Counted from the first letter of the stretch, positions 24,967 to 34,833 are shown. The stretch: DNA of 64,000 nucleotides from Saccharopolyspora endophytica (GCF_018070075.1 NZ_JAGPXE010000006.1:1-64000), one strand, 5' to 3'. Notes: generated by a model from the letters alone, not told the origin. Made by a program: numbers and translations.

Positions 24967-25282
24967 GAATGCCCACCCCAGGAAGACCGAGAAAGCCCCT
25001 GGTGACCATGACCCCTCCGGCGCGGGTGAACCAGGGGCCAAAGGCCCTGAACCCGCGGTGGGAAAGCGCCGTCACGGCGCGTTGCAGAACACCTGTTCGC
25101 TGTGAGCACCAGCACGTGAACAGGGGTTGGAGCGGGCATTGATCTCCCGGAGATCGTAGGCTGGTCGGTCTGCTGCGCGTGCGTCATCCGGAGTACGCGC
25201 TCTGACGACAGGAGACAGACGCCGTGGGTTCAGGTCCTGTTCGCAGTTCCCCAGCCGTGCCGCCGGCCGAACGGCGGCCTCG
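24967..25282 (+). promoter_or_regulatory. Divergent region before the Pls-like synthetase
   Basis: 316 bp between the divergent sugar dehydrogenase and the Pls-like gene. It contains a 20-codon leader ORF (25224-25286) overlapping the synthetase start. I see no clear promoter boxes or long inverted repeat. Confidence 0.5.
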
Positions 25283-25286
25283 GTGA
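25224..25286 (+). CDS. 20-residue leader ORF coupled to the Pls-like gene
   Basis: GTG 25224 is preceded at 9 bases by AGGAGA, the only good ribosome-binding site in this region. The frame reads 20 codons (Pro-, Ser- and Arg-rich, ending ERRPR) and stops at TGA 25284-25286, which overlaps the GTG of the synthetase (GTGA). The synthetase itself has no recognisable ribosome-binding site. This is seen directly; the role (translational coupling or leader control) is inferred. Confidence 0.5.
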   Translation: MGSGPVRSSPAVPPAERRPR

Positions 25287-28200
25287 CGCTGACGACGGCG
25301 CACGAATCCCTCGACGACATCCCCGGGTCCACGACCAGTGCCGTGTACTGGTCGGGTTTCGCGCCGGACCAGCGCACCCTGATCGACGTCCTCACCACCA
25401 CCGCCGAGCGGCACCCCGACGCGCCCGCGATCGACGACGGCACGACCGCGCTGACCTACCGCCGGCTGACCGGCCAGGTCGACGCCGTGCGCCGACGACT
25501 CGCCGAGTCCGGCATCGGTGCCGGTGACCGGGTCGGGATCCACATCGCGTCGGGGACCGCGGAGCTCTACGTCTCGATCCTGGGCGTGCTCGCGGCCGGT
25601 GCCGCCTACGTGCCCGTCGACGCCGACGATCCCGAGGACCGCGTCGAGCTGGTCTTCACCGAGGCCGACGTGTGCGCGGTGCTGAGCACCGGTGGTGAGC
25701 TGCGGCTGCGCCGCACCCCCGGCGGGAAGACCGGCGATCCCACTCCGTCCGACGACGCGTGGATCATCTTCACCTCCGGCTCGACCGGCAAGCCCAAGGG
25801 CGTCGCGGTCAGCCACGCCTCGGCCGCCGCGTTCGTCGACGCCGAGGCCCGCCTGTTCCTCACCGAGGAGCCCATCGGCCCGGGCGACCGGGTGCTGGCC
25901 GGGCTGTCGGTGGCCTTCGACGCCTCGTGCGAGGAGATGTGGCTGGCGTGGCGGCACGGCGGATGCCTGGTGCCCGCGCCGCGCGCTCTCGTGCGCACCG
26001 GCGTCGACCTCGGTCCCTGGCTGGTCGCGCAGCGCATCACCGTCGTGTCCACCGTGCCGACCCTGGCCGCGTTGTGGCCGGTCGAGGCGCTGGAGGAGAT
26101 CCGGCTGCTCATCCTCGGCGGGGAGGCGTGCTCGCAGGAGCTCGCCGAACGGCTCGACGTCGAGGGCCGCGAGGTCTGGAACACCTACGGGCCCACCGAG
26201 GCGACCGTGGTCGCCTCCGCGGCCAGGCTCAGCGGCGACGACGAGGTCCGGATCGGGCTGCCGCTGGCGGGCTGGAACCTCGCGGTCGTCGACGACGAGG
26301 GCGGCCCGCTCGCGATGGGAGGCACCGGTGAGCTCGTGATCGGCGGCGTCGGTCTCGCCCGCTACCTCGACGCCGACAAGGACGCCGAGAAGTTCGCGCC
26401 GCTGCCGTCGCTGGGCTGGTCCCGCGCCTACCGCAGCGGCGACGTGGTGCGCGCCGAACCCGAGGGCCTGGTGTTCGTCGGCCGCGCCGACGAGCAGGTC
26501 AAGCTCGGAGGACGGCGCATCGAGCTCGGCGAGGTCGACGCCGCCCTGGCCGCCCTGCCCGACGTGGCGGGAGCCGCGGCGGCGGTGCAGACCACCGCGG
26601 CGGGGAACCAGGTGCTGGTCGGCTACGTCGTGCCGAGCAGCGAGGACTTCGACCACGACAGCTCCGTGCGGCAGCTGCAGGAACGCCTGCCCGCCGCGCT
26701 GGTGCCGCTGCTGGCGATCATCGACGACCTGCCCACCCGCACCTCCGGCAAGGTCGACCGCGCGGCCCTGCCCTGGCCGCTGCCCACCGCAGGCCCGGGG
26801 GAGACCTCGGCGCTGTCGGGCACCGAGTCGTGGCTCGCGGAGGGCTGGGCGGAGATCCTCGGCGTCGAGGTCTCCGACCCGGGCGCGGACTTCTTCGCGC
26901 ACGGCGGCGGCAGCCTGACCGCAGCCCAGCTCATCGCCCGCATCCGGCTGCGCCATCCGCAGGTCTCCGTCGCCGACATCTACCAGGAGCCCACGCTCGG
27001 CGGACTCGCCGCGCACCTCGACGCGCTCGACGCCGACACCGGCAACTCCCAGCGCGAGGTCGCCCCGACACCGCGCCGGACCGGCCTGCTGCAACTGCTC
27101 ATCATGATCCCGATGCTCTCGCTGGCGGGACTGCGGTGGCTGACCGCGCTCGCGGCGATCAGCAACGTGCTGACCTGGGCGGGCTCGGTGAGCTTCCTGC
27201 CGACGGTGCCCTGGTGGGGGATCGCGGCGGCGTGGCTGGTGCTGTTCACGCCCGCCGGTCGCATCACGATCTCCGCAGTCGGCGCCCGGTTCCTGCTCGA
27301 CGGCGTGCGGCCGGGCAGCTACCCGCGCGGCGGGAGCGTCCACTTGAGACTGTGGACCGCGCAGCAGCTCGCCGAGTTCTCCGGCGCCACGGGCGTTTCC
27401 GGCGCGTCCTGGACGTCGTTCTACGCGCGGGCGCTGGGCGCCCAGGTCGCCGACGACGTCGACCTGCACTCGCCGCCGCCGATCACCGGCATGCTCAAGA
27501 TCGGCAGGGGAGCGGCCGTCGAACCCGAGGTGGACCTCTCCGGCCACTGGGTCGACGGCGACCGGGTGCACATCGGCAAGATCCGGATCGGCGCGGGCGC
27601 GCGCGTCGGCGCGCGCAGCACGCTGCTGCCCGGCGCGCGCATCGGCAAGCGCGCCGAGATCGCGGCGGGCTCCACGGTGCACGGCTCGGTCCCGGCAGGG
27701 CAGCGGTGGTCCGGTTCACCGGCGAGCAAGGTGAGCAAGTCCGCGCTGACCTGGCCGTCCAGCCGCCCGCCGCGCTCGCGGCGCTGGGTCGCGATGTACG
27801 GGCTCGCCTCGATGCTGCTCGGACTGGTCCCGGCGGTGGCCGCGGTGCCCGGCGTCCTGCTGCTCGCCCGCGCGATCTCCGGCTCGCCCGATCTGAGCTC
27901 GGCGCTGCTGCGCGCCGCGCCGGTGGTACCGCTGGCGAGCGCGACCTACTTCCTCGGCTACGCGCTGCTGGTGGTGATCTGCGTCCGCGCGCTGAGCATC
28001 GGCATGCACGAGGGGTTCCACCCGGTCCACGGGCGCGTGGCCTGGCAGGTGTGGGCCACCGAGCGGCTGATGGACATGGCGCGGGTCGGGCTGTTCCCGC
28101 TGTACGCCAGCCTGATCACCCCGGTGTGGCTGCGGCTGCTCGGCGCCAAGGTCGGCCGCGACGTCGAAGCCTCCACCGTGCTCGCGCTGCCGAAGATGAC

Positions 28201-29176
28201 CAACGTCGCCGACGGCGCGTTCCTCGCCGACGACACCATGGTCGCCACCTACGACCTCGGTGGAGGTTGGCTGCACGTGGCCCCGGCGCGCATCGGCAAG
28301 CAGGCGTTCCTGGGCAACTCCGGCATGACCGCGGCGGGCCGCCGGGTGCCCAAGCGCGGTCTGGTCGGCGTGCTGTCGTCGACCCCGCGCAAGGCCAAGA
28401 AGGGCTCGTCGTACCTGGGAATGCCGCCGATGCCGTTGCGCAGGTCGGTCGATCGGGGCGACCGCAGCCGCACCTTCGCGCCACCGCTGCGCCTCAAGCT
28501 CGCCCGCGCCGTCGTCGAGCTGTTCCGGTTCGTGCCGGTCGTGCTCAGCGTCGGGTTGTCGGTGCTGGTGCTGGCGGCGCTGGCGCACCTGCACGCCGAA
28601 GTGGGGCTGCTGGGCGCGGCGCTGCTCGCCGGACCGGTCATGCTGGCCGCCGGGCTGCTGGCCTGCCTCGTGGCGACCGCGGTGAAGTGGCTGCTCGTCG
28701 GCCGCTACCGGGCCGGGGAACGCCCGCTGTGGTGCTCCTTCGTGTGGCGCACCGAGCTGGCCGACATGTTCGTCGAGGTGCTGGCGGTGCCGTGGCTGAT
28801 CGGGTCGGCCACCGGAACACCGCTGCTGACGATGTGGCAGCGGAGCATGGGCGCGAAGATCGGCCGCGGCGTGTGGCTGGAGACCTACTGGCTGCCCGAA
28901 GCGGACCTGGTGCGGCTCGGGGCGGGCTCGACTGTCAACCGCGGCTGCGTCGTGCAGACCCACCTGTTCCACGACAGGGTCATGCGGCTCGACGAGGTGC
29001 GGCTGGATCCCGGCGCTACCCTGGGCCCGCACGGAATCGTGCTGCCCGGCGCGAGCATCGGCGCCGACACCACCATCGGACCGGGCTCGCTGGTCACCCG
29101 CGGCGACGAGGTGCCCGCGGGCACGCGCTGGCTCGGGAACCCGATCACGAACTGGCAGAGGGGACGCAACCGGTGA
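25283..29176 (+). CDS. Pls/PosA-type non-ribosomal peptide synthetase
   Basis: 1297 residues. Domains: adenylation (1-~500; FTSGSTGKPKGVAVSH, NTYGPTEATV, YRSGDVVR), a peptidyl carrier (FFAHGGGSLTAAQ, phosphopantetheine Ser544), then an integral membrane half with about six helices (first near 600-635) interleaved with three hexapeptide-repeat acyltransferase-like domains (e.g. IGAGARVGARSTLLPGARIG). This is the architecture of epsilon-poly-L-lysine synthetase and its relatives, which make isopeptide homopolymers of basic amino acids without condensation domains. The amino acid is not decidable here. GTG start is coupled to a short upstream ORF; the stop overlaps the M1 peptidase start (GTGA). 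Confidence 0.88.
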   Translation: MTLTTAHESLDDIPGSTTSAVYWSGFAPDQRTLIDVLTTTAERHPDAPAIDDGTTALTYRRLTGQVDAVRRRLAESGIGAGDRVGIHIASGTAELYVSILGVLAAGAAYVPVDADDPEDRVELVFTEADVCAVLSTGGELRLRRTPGGKTGDPTPSDDAWIIFTSGSTGKPKGVAVSHASAAAFVDAEARLFLTEEPIGPGDRVLAGLSVAFDASCEEMWLAWRHGGCLVPAPRALVRTGVDLGPWLVAQRITVVSTVPTLAALWPVEALEEIRLLILGGEACSQELAERLDVEGREVWNTYGPTEATVVASAARLSGDDEVRIGLPLAGWNLAVVDDEGGPLAMGGTGELVIGGVGLARYLDADKDAEKFAPLPSLGWSRAYRSGDVVRAEPEGLVFVGRADEQVKLGGRRIELGEVDAALAALPDVAGAAAAVQTTAAGNQVLVGYVVPSSEDFDHDSSVRQLQERLPAALVPLLAIIDDLPTRTSGKVDRAALPWPLPTAGPGETSALSGTESWLAEGWAEILGVEVSDPGADFFAHGGGSLTAAQLIARIRLRHPQVSVADIYQEPTLGGLAAHLDALDADTGNSQREVAPTPRRTGLLQLLIMIPMLSLAGLRWLTALAAISNVLTWAGSVSFLPTVPWWGIAAAWLVLFTPAGRITISAVGARFLLDGVRPGSYPRGGSVHLRLWTAQQLAEFSGATGVSGASWTSFYARALGAQVADDVDLHSPPPITGMLKIGRGAAVEPEVDLSGHWVDGDRVHIGKIRIGAGARVGARSTLLPGARIGKRAEIAAGSTVHGSVPAGQRWSGSPASKVSKSALTWPSSRPPRSRRWVAMYGLASMLLGLVPAVAAVPGVLLLARAISGSPDLSSALLRAAPVVPLASATYFLGYALLVVICVRALSIGMHEGFHPVHGRVAWQVWATERLMDMARVGLFPLYASLITPVWLRLLGAKVGRDVEASTVLALPKMTNVADGAFLADDTMVATYDLGGGWLHVAPARIGKQAFLGNSGMTAAGRRVPKRGLVGVLSSTPRKAKKGSSYLGMPPMPLRRSVDRGDRSRTFAPPLRLKLARAVVELFRFVPVVLSVGLSVLVLAALAHLHAEVGLLGAALLAGPVMLAAGLLACLVATAVKWLLVGRYRAGERPLWCSFVWRTELADMFVEVLAVPWLIGSATGTPLLTMWQRSMGAKIGRGVWLETYWLPEADLVRLGAGSTVNRGCVVQTHLFHDRVMRLDEVRLDPGATLGPHGIVLPGASIGADTTIGPGSLVTRGDEVPAGTRWLGNPITNWQRGRNR

Positions 29177-30501
29177 GTTCTGGGCCGAGCACGAGCGCTC
29201 CGTCACCAGGGGCGGACCGGTCCGCCGACCCCTACCTGCCCGAGCACGGCAACGGCGGATACCGCGTCGAGCACTACGACCTCGACCTGGACTACCAGGT
29301 GGGGCCCAACCGGCTCAGCGGCACCGCGCGGATCTCGGCCACCGCGACGCAGGCGCTGTTGCGGTTCAGCCTCGACCTCGCCGACCTGCGGGTCCGGCGG
29401 GTGCTCGTGGACGGCAAGCCCGCGAAGTTCACCCACAGCGGCGGGAAGTTGCGCATCAGGCCGCAGAGCCCCCTCGGCGAGAACGCCGAATTCCGCGTGG
29501 AGGTCCGGTATTCGGGCACGCCCCACCCGATCGCGGGCCGCTGGGGCGAGATCGGGTGGGAGGAGCTCACCGAGGGCTCGATGGTCGCCGCGCAGCCCAT
29601 CGGGGCGCCGTCGTGGTTCCCCTGCAACGACCACCCGTCCGACAAGGCCGCGTACCGGGTCTCGTTCACCGCCGACTCGCCGTTCTCGGTGCAGGTGACG
29701 GGGAACCTGGTGTCGCAGCAGCGGCGCGGCAGCACCACGACGCACGTCTTCGAGCGGCCGGAACCGACCTCGACGTACCTGATGAGCGTCCAGGTCGGTC
29801 CCTACACCGACGTGGAGCTGGCCGGTGGCGAAGTCCCGCAGCGGGCGGCGATCCCCGCGCGGCTGAAGGAGGACTTCGCGGTCGACTTCGGCCGGCACGG
29901 CCAGATCATGGACTGCTTCCGCGAGCTGTTCGGCCCCTACCCGTTCGGCGAGTACGTCGTGGTGGTCACCGACGACGAGCTCGAAGACCCCGTCGAAGCG
30001 CAGGGCATGTCGATCTTCGGCGCCAACCACGTCGACGGGCAGCGCACCCACGAACGGCTCGTGGCGCACGAGCTCGCCCACCAGTGGTTCGGCAACAGCG
30101 TCACCATCGCGGACTGGCGGCACATCTGGCTCAACGAGGGCTTCGCGACCTACGCCGAGTGGCTGTGGTCGGAGCGCTCGGGCGGCCCGTCGGCGCAGGA
30201 GCACGCCGCGGACTGGCACGCCCAGGTCGCCGCCGATCTCCGCATCGGCGACCCGGGCGTATCCAGCATGTTCGACCCGCAGGTCTACAAGCGCGGTGCG
30301 CTGACCCTGCACGCGCTCCGGCACGAGATCGGCGACGAGCCGTTCTTCGCGCTGCTGCGGCGCTGGGCGGCCGAGCACCGGCACGGCACCGCGACCACCG
30401 AGGACTTCACGTCCCTGGCCGCCGAGCACGCGAACCGCGACCTGGACCCGCTGTTCACCGCGTGGCTGGACCAGCCGGAACTACCGGCGCTGCCCGGCTG
30501 A
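29173..30501 (+). CDS. M1-family zinc metallopeptidase (short form)
   Basis: 442 residues, gluzincin M1: N-terminal beta domain, then EAQGMSIFG (GAMEN equivalent) and the zinc site HELAHQWFG (His299, His303) with Glu322 in NEGFATYAEW. It ends shortly after the catalytic domain and lacks the helical C-terminal domain of PepN. No signal peptide. GTG 29173 overlaps the synthetase stop by 4 bp, so the peptidase is co-translated with a polyamino-acid synthetase. It may trim or degrade the product or confer self-resistance; that is inference. Confidence 0.88.
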   Translation: MSSGPSTSAPSPGADRSADPYLPEHGNGGYRVEHYDLDLDYQVGPNRLSGTARISATATQALLRFSLDLADLRVRRVLVDGKPAKFTHSGGKLRIRPQSPLGENAEFRVEVRYSGTPHPIAGRWGEIGWEELTEGSMVAAQPIGAPSWFPCNDHPSDKAAYRVSFTADSPFSVQVTGNLVSQQRRGSTTTHVFERPEPTSTYLMSVQVGPYTDVELAGGEVPQRAAIPARLKEDFAVDFGRHGQIMDCFRELFGPYPFGEYVVVVTDDELEDPVEAQGMSIFGANHVDGQRTHERLVAHELAHQWFGNSVTIADWRHIWLNEGFATYAEWLWSERSGGPSAQEHAADWHAQVAADLRIGDPGVSSMFDPQVYKRGALTLHALRHEIGDEPFFALLRRWAAEHRHGTATTEDFTSLAAEHANRDLDPLFTAWLDQPELPALPG

Positions 30502-30507
30502 GAGCCG

Positions 30508-31065
30508 TCACTTCCCGGCGAGGGCCGGGGCTTCGGTGAACAGCTGCGGCGCGATCACGACGCCCTGCGCGAAGTTCTCGTCGACCTGGGCCTTCTCGGT
30601 CGGGTTGGGGAGGGTGTTCTGGCAGTCGGTCCCGGCGCTGGCGCCCGACATCAGGTCTTCGCAGATCCCGGTGCGGTCGTCGGGGAGCCCGAGGATGTGG
30701 CCGATCTCGTGGGTGGCGATGCGCGGGATGTGGTGCCCCTCGTTGACGGCTTCGCGCCCCATCCACACCGTGCCCACGCCGAGCGACTCGGTCTGGGCGC
30801 GCGGCCAGCCGTCGTCGGCGAGGACGGTCAGGTCGGCCTGGCCGTCGGTGGCCTTCTCCAGCTTGACGTTGGCGACCTGGCCGTTCCAGGTCTCGGCCGC
30901 CTCGTCGATGGCCGCCTGGAACTCCTCGGCCTGGCTGGCGTCGTAGGTGACGATGCGGGGCTCGGCGGCGTCGCTGGTGACCGCACCGGCCAACGGCGCG
31001 CCTGCCACCAGCAGCAACGCCGTCGCCGCGCCGGCGATCGCGGTCGTCATCGAGAACCTGGACAT
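30508..31065 (-). CDS. Snapalysin-family secreted zinc protease (M7)
   Basis: 185 residues. Sec signal peptide (MTTAIAGAATALLLVAGAPLAGA) then a catalytic domain with the M7 metzincin site HEIGHILGLPD (HExxHxxGxxD) and ICEDLMSG with the Met-turn. Snapalysins are small secreted neutral proteases of Streptomyces and relatives. Ends 6 bp from the convergent M1 peptidase. No adjacent LysR activator, unlike the Streptomyces snpA locus. Confidence 0.92.
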   Translation of the reverse strand: MSRFSMTTAIAGAATALLLVAGAPLAGAVTSDAAEPRIVTYDASQAEEFQAAIDEAAETWNGQVANVKLEKATDGQADLTVLADDGWPRAQTESLGVGTVWMGREAVNEGHHIPRIATHEIGHILGLPDDRTGICEDLMSGASAGTDCQNTLPNPTEKAQVDENFAQGVVIAPQLFTEAPALAGK

Positions 31066-31188
31066 GTCGACTCCTCCTGTGGGCGGTCGTTCACGTGGAC
31101 ACGATCAACACGACCGGAGGCTAGGCAGGAGTCACGGACCGATACGGACAGTGGCGGATAACCGCCATCACGGTCACCAGATGTGAAA

Positions 31189-32211
31189 TCATCGCGGCAG
31201 CAACGAGTGGGGGAGCACGACCTCTCCGGTAGCGCGCCCGTGCCGGTCGAGCAGCCAGCCCATCCGCTTGCGCGTGCGCAGCGTCAGGACGGACTCCGAC
31301 AGCCGCAGCGACGGCAACTTCTCGTTGACCAGCCGCTCGATGCGCATGAGATCGCCCGCCGACCTCGCCCACAGCAGGAACATCAGGTTCGACTGCCCGG
31401 CGGTGGACACCAGCAGCCGGAGCTCGGGCAGCGTCGACAGCGAGCGGACCGTGTGGTCCAGCTCGGTCATCGGCACCTGCGCGAACCACGTGCACACGAT
31501 CGGCCATCGGGTGCGCAACCCCGCGACCTCGCAGCGGAACGCCAGGGCGTCGGTGGCCAGCAGGCGGGCGACCTGCCTGCGCACCGTCGCCGGGTCGCGG
31601 CCCAGCGCGCGGGCGATCTCGGCGGCGTTCTGCCTGCCGTCGTGCGCCAAGCGCTGCACCACCGGCCAGTAGGAGTCCGGGATGCGGCCGCCGACCGGGC
31701 TCTTGGCGTGCCGGGCGGCCTCGCGCAGCGCCGCCTGCTGGTCGGGGGCGAGGGCGTCGAGCCGCCAGTCCGCGCCCTGCCGGTGCACCTTGGTGACCAC
31801 GTGCGTGTCCACCGCCCGCACTCCCGGAGTCGTCGGCAGGTCGTCGAGGGTGAACGCCGCCAGCGAGTCGTAGTCCGGGACGATCACCGTCAGCACCAGG
31901 TCGCGGCCGTCCGCGGTCTCCTCCACCGAGGCCGCTCGCGGATCGCGGGCGATGCGCTCGATGGCCTCGGTCCGCCAGGACGGTTCGACCCGCAGGTCGA
32001 CGAAGGCCACCACGTCGCGCGACTGCTCGCCCGAGTGCACCGTCAGCCACGCCAGTCCCGCCGCCCGCAACCGCTCCCAGCGGGCGGCCAGCGCGGTCGG
32101 GGACGAGCCGAGCACGCGGGCGGCTTCCGCCCAGCTGACCCGCGGTGCGATCTGCAGCGCGTGGATCAGCGCCAGGTCCTCTTCCGCCAGTTCCGGGGCG
32201 CTGGGATGCAC
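31189..32211 (-). CDS. Lrp/AsnC-family transcriptional regulator, duplicated form
   Basis: 340 residues, about twice the size of a typical Lrp. Two AsnC-type units follow each other: HTH at ~15-60 (DLALIHALQIAPRVSWAEAARVLGSS) with its RAM-like domain, then a second HTH (~185-225; NAAEIARALGRDPATVRRQVARLL) and RAM-like domain with WARSAGDLMRIERLVNEKLPSL. Divergent from the M20 amidohydrolase/MHS symporter pair, which it likely controls in response to an amino acid. Confidence 0.88.
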   Translation of the reverse strand: MHPSAPELAEEDLALIHALQIAPRVSWAEAARVLGSSPTALAARWERLRAAGLAWLTVHSGEQSRDVVAFVDLRVEPSWRTEAIERIARDPRAASVEETADGRDLVLTVIVPDYDSLAAFTLDDLPTTPGVRAVDTHVVTKVHRQGADWRLDALAPDQQAALREAARHAKSPVGGRIPDSYWPVVQRLAHDGRQNAAEIARALGRDPATVRRQVARLLATDALAFRCEVAGLRTRWPIVCTWFAQVPMTELDHTVRSLSTLPELRLLVSTAGQSNLMFLLWARSAGDLMRIERLVNEKLPSLRLSESVLTLRTRKRMGWLLDRHGRATGEVVLPHSLLPR

Positions 32212-32335
32212 GAATCACCTCGTCTAGAAGTCCGTTGCGCACGAATCCTGCGATTCTCCACGTCGGGCCGAGTCGACATCGCACACTGACGCGCCCTGGA
32301 GTCGTTATGAAGCAGGTCACTTCCGGAGGTAGCAG

Positions 32336-33532
32336 TTGAGTGTGCACGAGGACGCTCTGGCGATGCGCGACGATCTGATCGCGCTGCGTCACGAGTTCCA
32401 CCGCGAACCCGAGGTCGGGCTGCAGCTGCCCCGCACCCAGGAACGGGTGCTGGCGGCCCTGGACGGCCTGCCGCTGGAGATCAGCACCGGGCGGGACGTG
32501 AGCTCGGTGACCGCGGTGCTGCGCGGCGGCGGTGGTGGATCCACCGTGCTGCTGCGCGGTGACATGGACGGGCTGCCGGTGCGGGAGCGCACCGGGCTCG
32601 ACTTCGCCTCGCAGACCGGCGACACCATGCACGCCTGCGGTCACGACCTGCACACCACGATGCTCATCGGCGCGGCCCGCCTGCTGTGCGCGCACCGCGA
32701 CCGGCTGGGCGGCGACGTGGTGCTGATGTTCCAGCCGGGGGAGGAGGGCTACGACGGCGCGCGGATCATGGTCGAGGAAGGCGTGCTGGAGGCCTCCGGC
32801 CGCCGCGTGGACGCGGCCTACGGGCTCCACGTGTTCTCCTCGGACGCGCCGCAGGGCCGCTTCGTCACCCGGCCCGGCACGATGCTGTCGGCCTCCGACG
32901 AGCTGCACGTGTCGGTGCACGGATCCGGCGGGCACGGCTCGGCTCCGCACCGCACGCAGGACCCGGTCGCCGCGATCAGCGAGATGATCACCTCGCTGCA
33001 GACGATGGTGACCCGGCAGTTCGACATGTTCGACCCGGTGGTGCTCAGCGTCGGCTCGCTGCGCGCGGGCAACGCCGTCAACGTCATCCCGGAGTCGGCG
33101 ACCTTCGGCGCCACCGTGCGCACGTTCTCGCCGGAGTCGCGCGAGCGGATGCGGGAGCGTTCGGAAGCCGTGGTGCGCGCGGTCGCCGCCGCGCACGGGG
33201 TGGACGTCGAGGTCGAGTACCGGCAGGGTTACCCGCCCACCCGGACCGACGTCGAGGAGACCGCGTTCGTCGACCGCACCATCCACGAGCTCTTCGGCAG
33301 CGAGCGGCACCAGACCCTGCCCAACCCGCTGTCGGGGTCGGAGGACTTCTCGCGGGTGCTCGACGAGGTGCCCGGCGGGTTCGTCGGCCTCGGCGCGGTT
33401 CCCGACGGCCTCGACCCGGACACCGCCGACTACAACCACTCGCCGACCGCGGTGTTCGACGACGCGGTGCTCGCCGACGGAGCCACCCTCTACGCCGAAC
33501 TCGCCCTGACCAGAACCCACGTGGAGAATTGA
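32336..33532 (+). CDS. M20-family amidohydrolase (HipO/AmhX type)
   Basis: 398 residues, M20D metallo-amidohydrolase hydrolysing N-acyl amino acids or related amides. Metal-site motifs: LLRGDMDGLPVRE, DTMHACGHDLHTTMLIGAA, MFQPGEEGYDGARIM, and a dimerisation domain (GSGGHGSAPH). The Cys in MHACGHDLH is typical of this branch. TTG 32336 is chosen with GGAGG 7 bases upstream. It is 2 bp before the symporter gene, so the pair probably imports and cleaves an amino-acid conjugate under control of the divergent Lrp-type regulator. Confidence 0.9.
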   Translation: MSVHEDALAMRDDLIALRHEFHREPEVGLQLPRTQERVLAALDGLPLEISTGRDVSSVTAVLRGGGGGSTVLLRGDMDGLPVRERTGLDFASQTGDTMHACGHDLHTTMLIGAARLLCAHRDRLGGDVVLMFQPGEEGYDGARIMVEEGVLEASGRRVDAAYGLHVFSSDAPQGRFVTRPGTMLSASDELHVSVHGSGGHGSAPHRTQDPVAAISEMITSLQTMVTRQFDMFDPVVLSVGSLRAGNAVNVIPESATFGATVRTFSPESRERMRERSEAVVRAVAAAHGVDVEVEYRQGYPPTRTDVEETAFVDRTIHELFGSERHQTLPNPLSGSEDFSRVLDEVPGGFVGLGAVPDGLDPDTADYNHSPTAVFDDAVLADGATLYAELALTRTHVEN

Positions 33533-33534
33533 TC

Positions 33535-34833
33535 ATGACCGCATCCGTGCCAGCGCCGGTGCGCCGCAAGGCGGTCCTCGCGGCGTCCATCGGCAACTTC
33601 ATCGAATGGTTCGAGTTCGGGCTCTACGGGTTCTTCGCCGCGGCCATCGCGGCGAACTTCTTCCCGGGAAGCCACAGCCTGATCTCCACCTTCGCCGCCT
33701 TCGGCGTGTCGTTCGTGCTGCGCCCGCTGGGCGCGCTGATCTTCGGCCACTTCGGCGACCGGATGGGCAGGCGCACCACGCTGTCGATCTCCATCATCGG
33801 GATGTCGGCGGCGACCTTCGTCATCGGACTGCTGCCCAACTACGACGGCATCGGCCTGGCCGCGCCGATCCTGCTGGTGGTCGCCCGCGTCGTGCAGGGC
33901 TTCTCGGCCGGTGGTGAGTTCGGTGGCGCCACCGCGTTCATGGTCGAGTACGCGCCTGCGCACCGACGCACGTTCTACGGCAGCTGGCAGATGTTCACCC
34001 AGTTCGCGGCGACGCTGGTGGCCACCGTGATCGGCGCGCTGCTGTCGATGGCGCTCACGCCCGAGGCGTTGACCGACTGGGGCTGGCGGGTGCCGTTCCT
34101 GGTGACGCTGCCGCTCGGCGCGATCGGCCTGTACCTGCGGCTGCGCCTGGACGAGACCCCGGAGTTCCAGGCCTCGTCCCCCGAGGACAGCGGTGCACCG
34201 CTGATGATCACGCTGCGGAAGCACTGGCCGAACGTGCTCAAGGTGATCGGTCTGATCATCTCCGGCACCACCTGCACCTACATGGTCCAGGCGTTCTGGC
34301 CCGCGTTCCTGGTGAAGAACCTCGGCATCGCGCAGGCCGACATGTTCATCGCGATGATGGTGGGCATCTCCGCGCTGCTGCTGACCTGCCCGGCGTGGGC
34401 GCTGCTGGCCGACCGGATCGGGCGGCGCAAGCCGTTCCTGATCGCCACGCCGATGGCGCTGATGGTGCTGGCCATCCCGATGTACCAGCTCATCCTGTCC
34501 GGCTCGTTCGCGCTGATCGTCCTCGCCTACGTGCTGCTGGGACTGCTGATGGCGCCGAGCCTGGCGGCGATCTCCACGGCGATCGCCGAGGCGTTCCCGA
34601 CCGAGGTGCGCTACAGCGGTCTGTCGCTGGCCTACAGCGCGGCGGTGTCGATCTTCGGCGGTTCGACGCCGCTGATCCTCTCGACGCTGGTAGAGACCAC
34701 CGGGAACCCGATGTCGCCGGCCTACTACCTGATCGCGGTGGCCGCGGTGTCGGTGCTGGCGGCGTTCGCGCTGGCCGACACCTCCACCAAACCCGCTCGC
34801 GCCGAGGTCGCCGAGGAGGTGCCCGCCCGATGA
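33535..34833 (+). CDS. MFS symporter, metabolite:proton (MHS) family
   Basis: 432 residues, 12 predicted membrane helices. Diagnostic features: ASIGNFIEWFEFGLYGFFA in helix 1, the loop GHFGDRMGRR, and VARVVQGFSAGGEFGGA. MHS-family carriers (ShiA, ProP, KgtP) import organic acids or zwitterions with protons. Operon with the M20 hydrolase, two bases after its stop, so the substrate is probably that hydrolase's conjugate or product. Confidence 0.9.
   Translation: MTASVPAPVRRKAVLAASIGNFIEWFEFGLYGFFAAAIAANFFPGSHSLISTFAAFGVSFVLRPLGALIFGHFGDRMGRRTTLSISIIGMSAATFVIGLLPNYDGIGLAAPILLVVARVVQGFSAGGEFGGATAFMVEYAPAHRRTFYGSWQMFTQFAATLVATVIGALLSMALTPEALTDWGWRVPFLVTLPLGAIGLYLRLRLDETPEFQASSPEDSGAPLMITLRKHWPNVLKVIGLIISGTTCTYMVQAFWPAFLVKNLGIAQADMFIAMMVGISALLLTCPAWALLADRIGRRKPFLIATPMALMVLAIPMYQLILSGSFALIVLAYVLLGLLMAPSLAAISTAIAEAFPTEVRYSGLSLAYSAAVSIFGGSTPLILSTLVETTGNPMSPAYYLIAVAAVSVLAAFALADTSTKPARAEVAEEVPAR

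Noticed and set aside
25184..29206. Long antisense open frames opposite the Pls-like synthetase
   Set aside because: Composition is that of complementary-strand high-GC shadows; the sense frame has complete adenylation, carrier and acyltransferase motifs.
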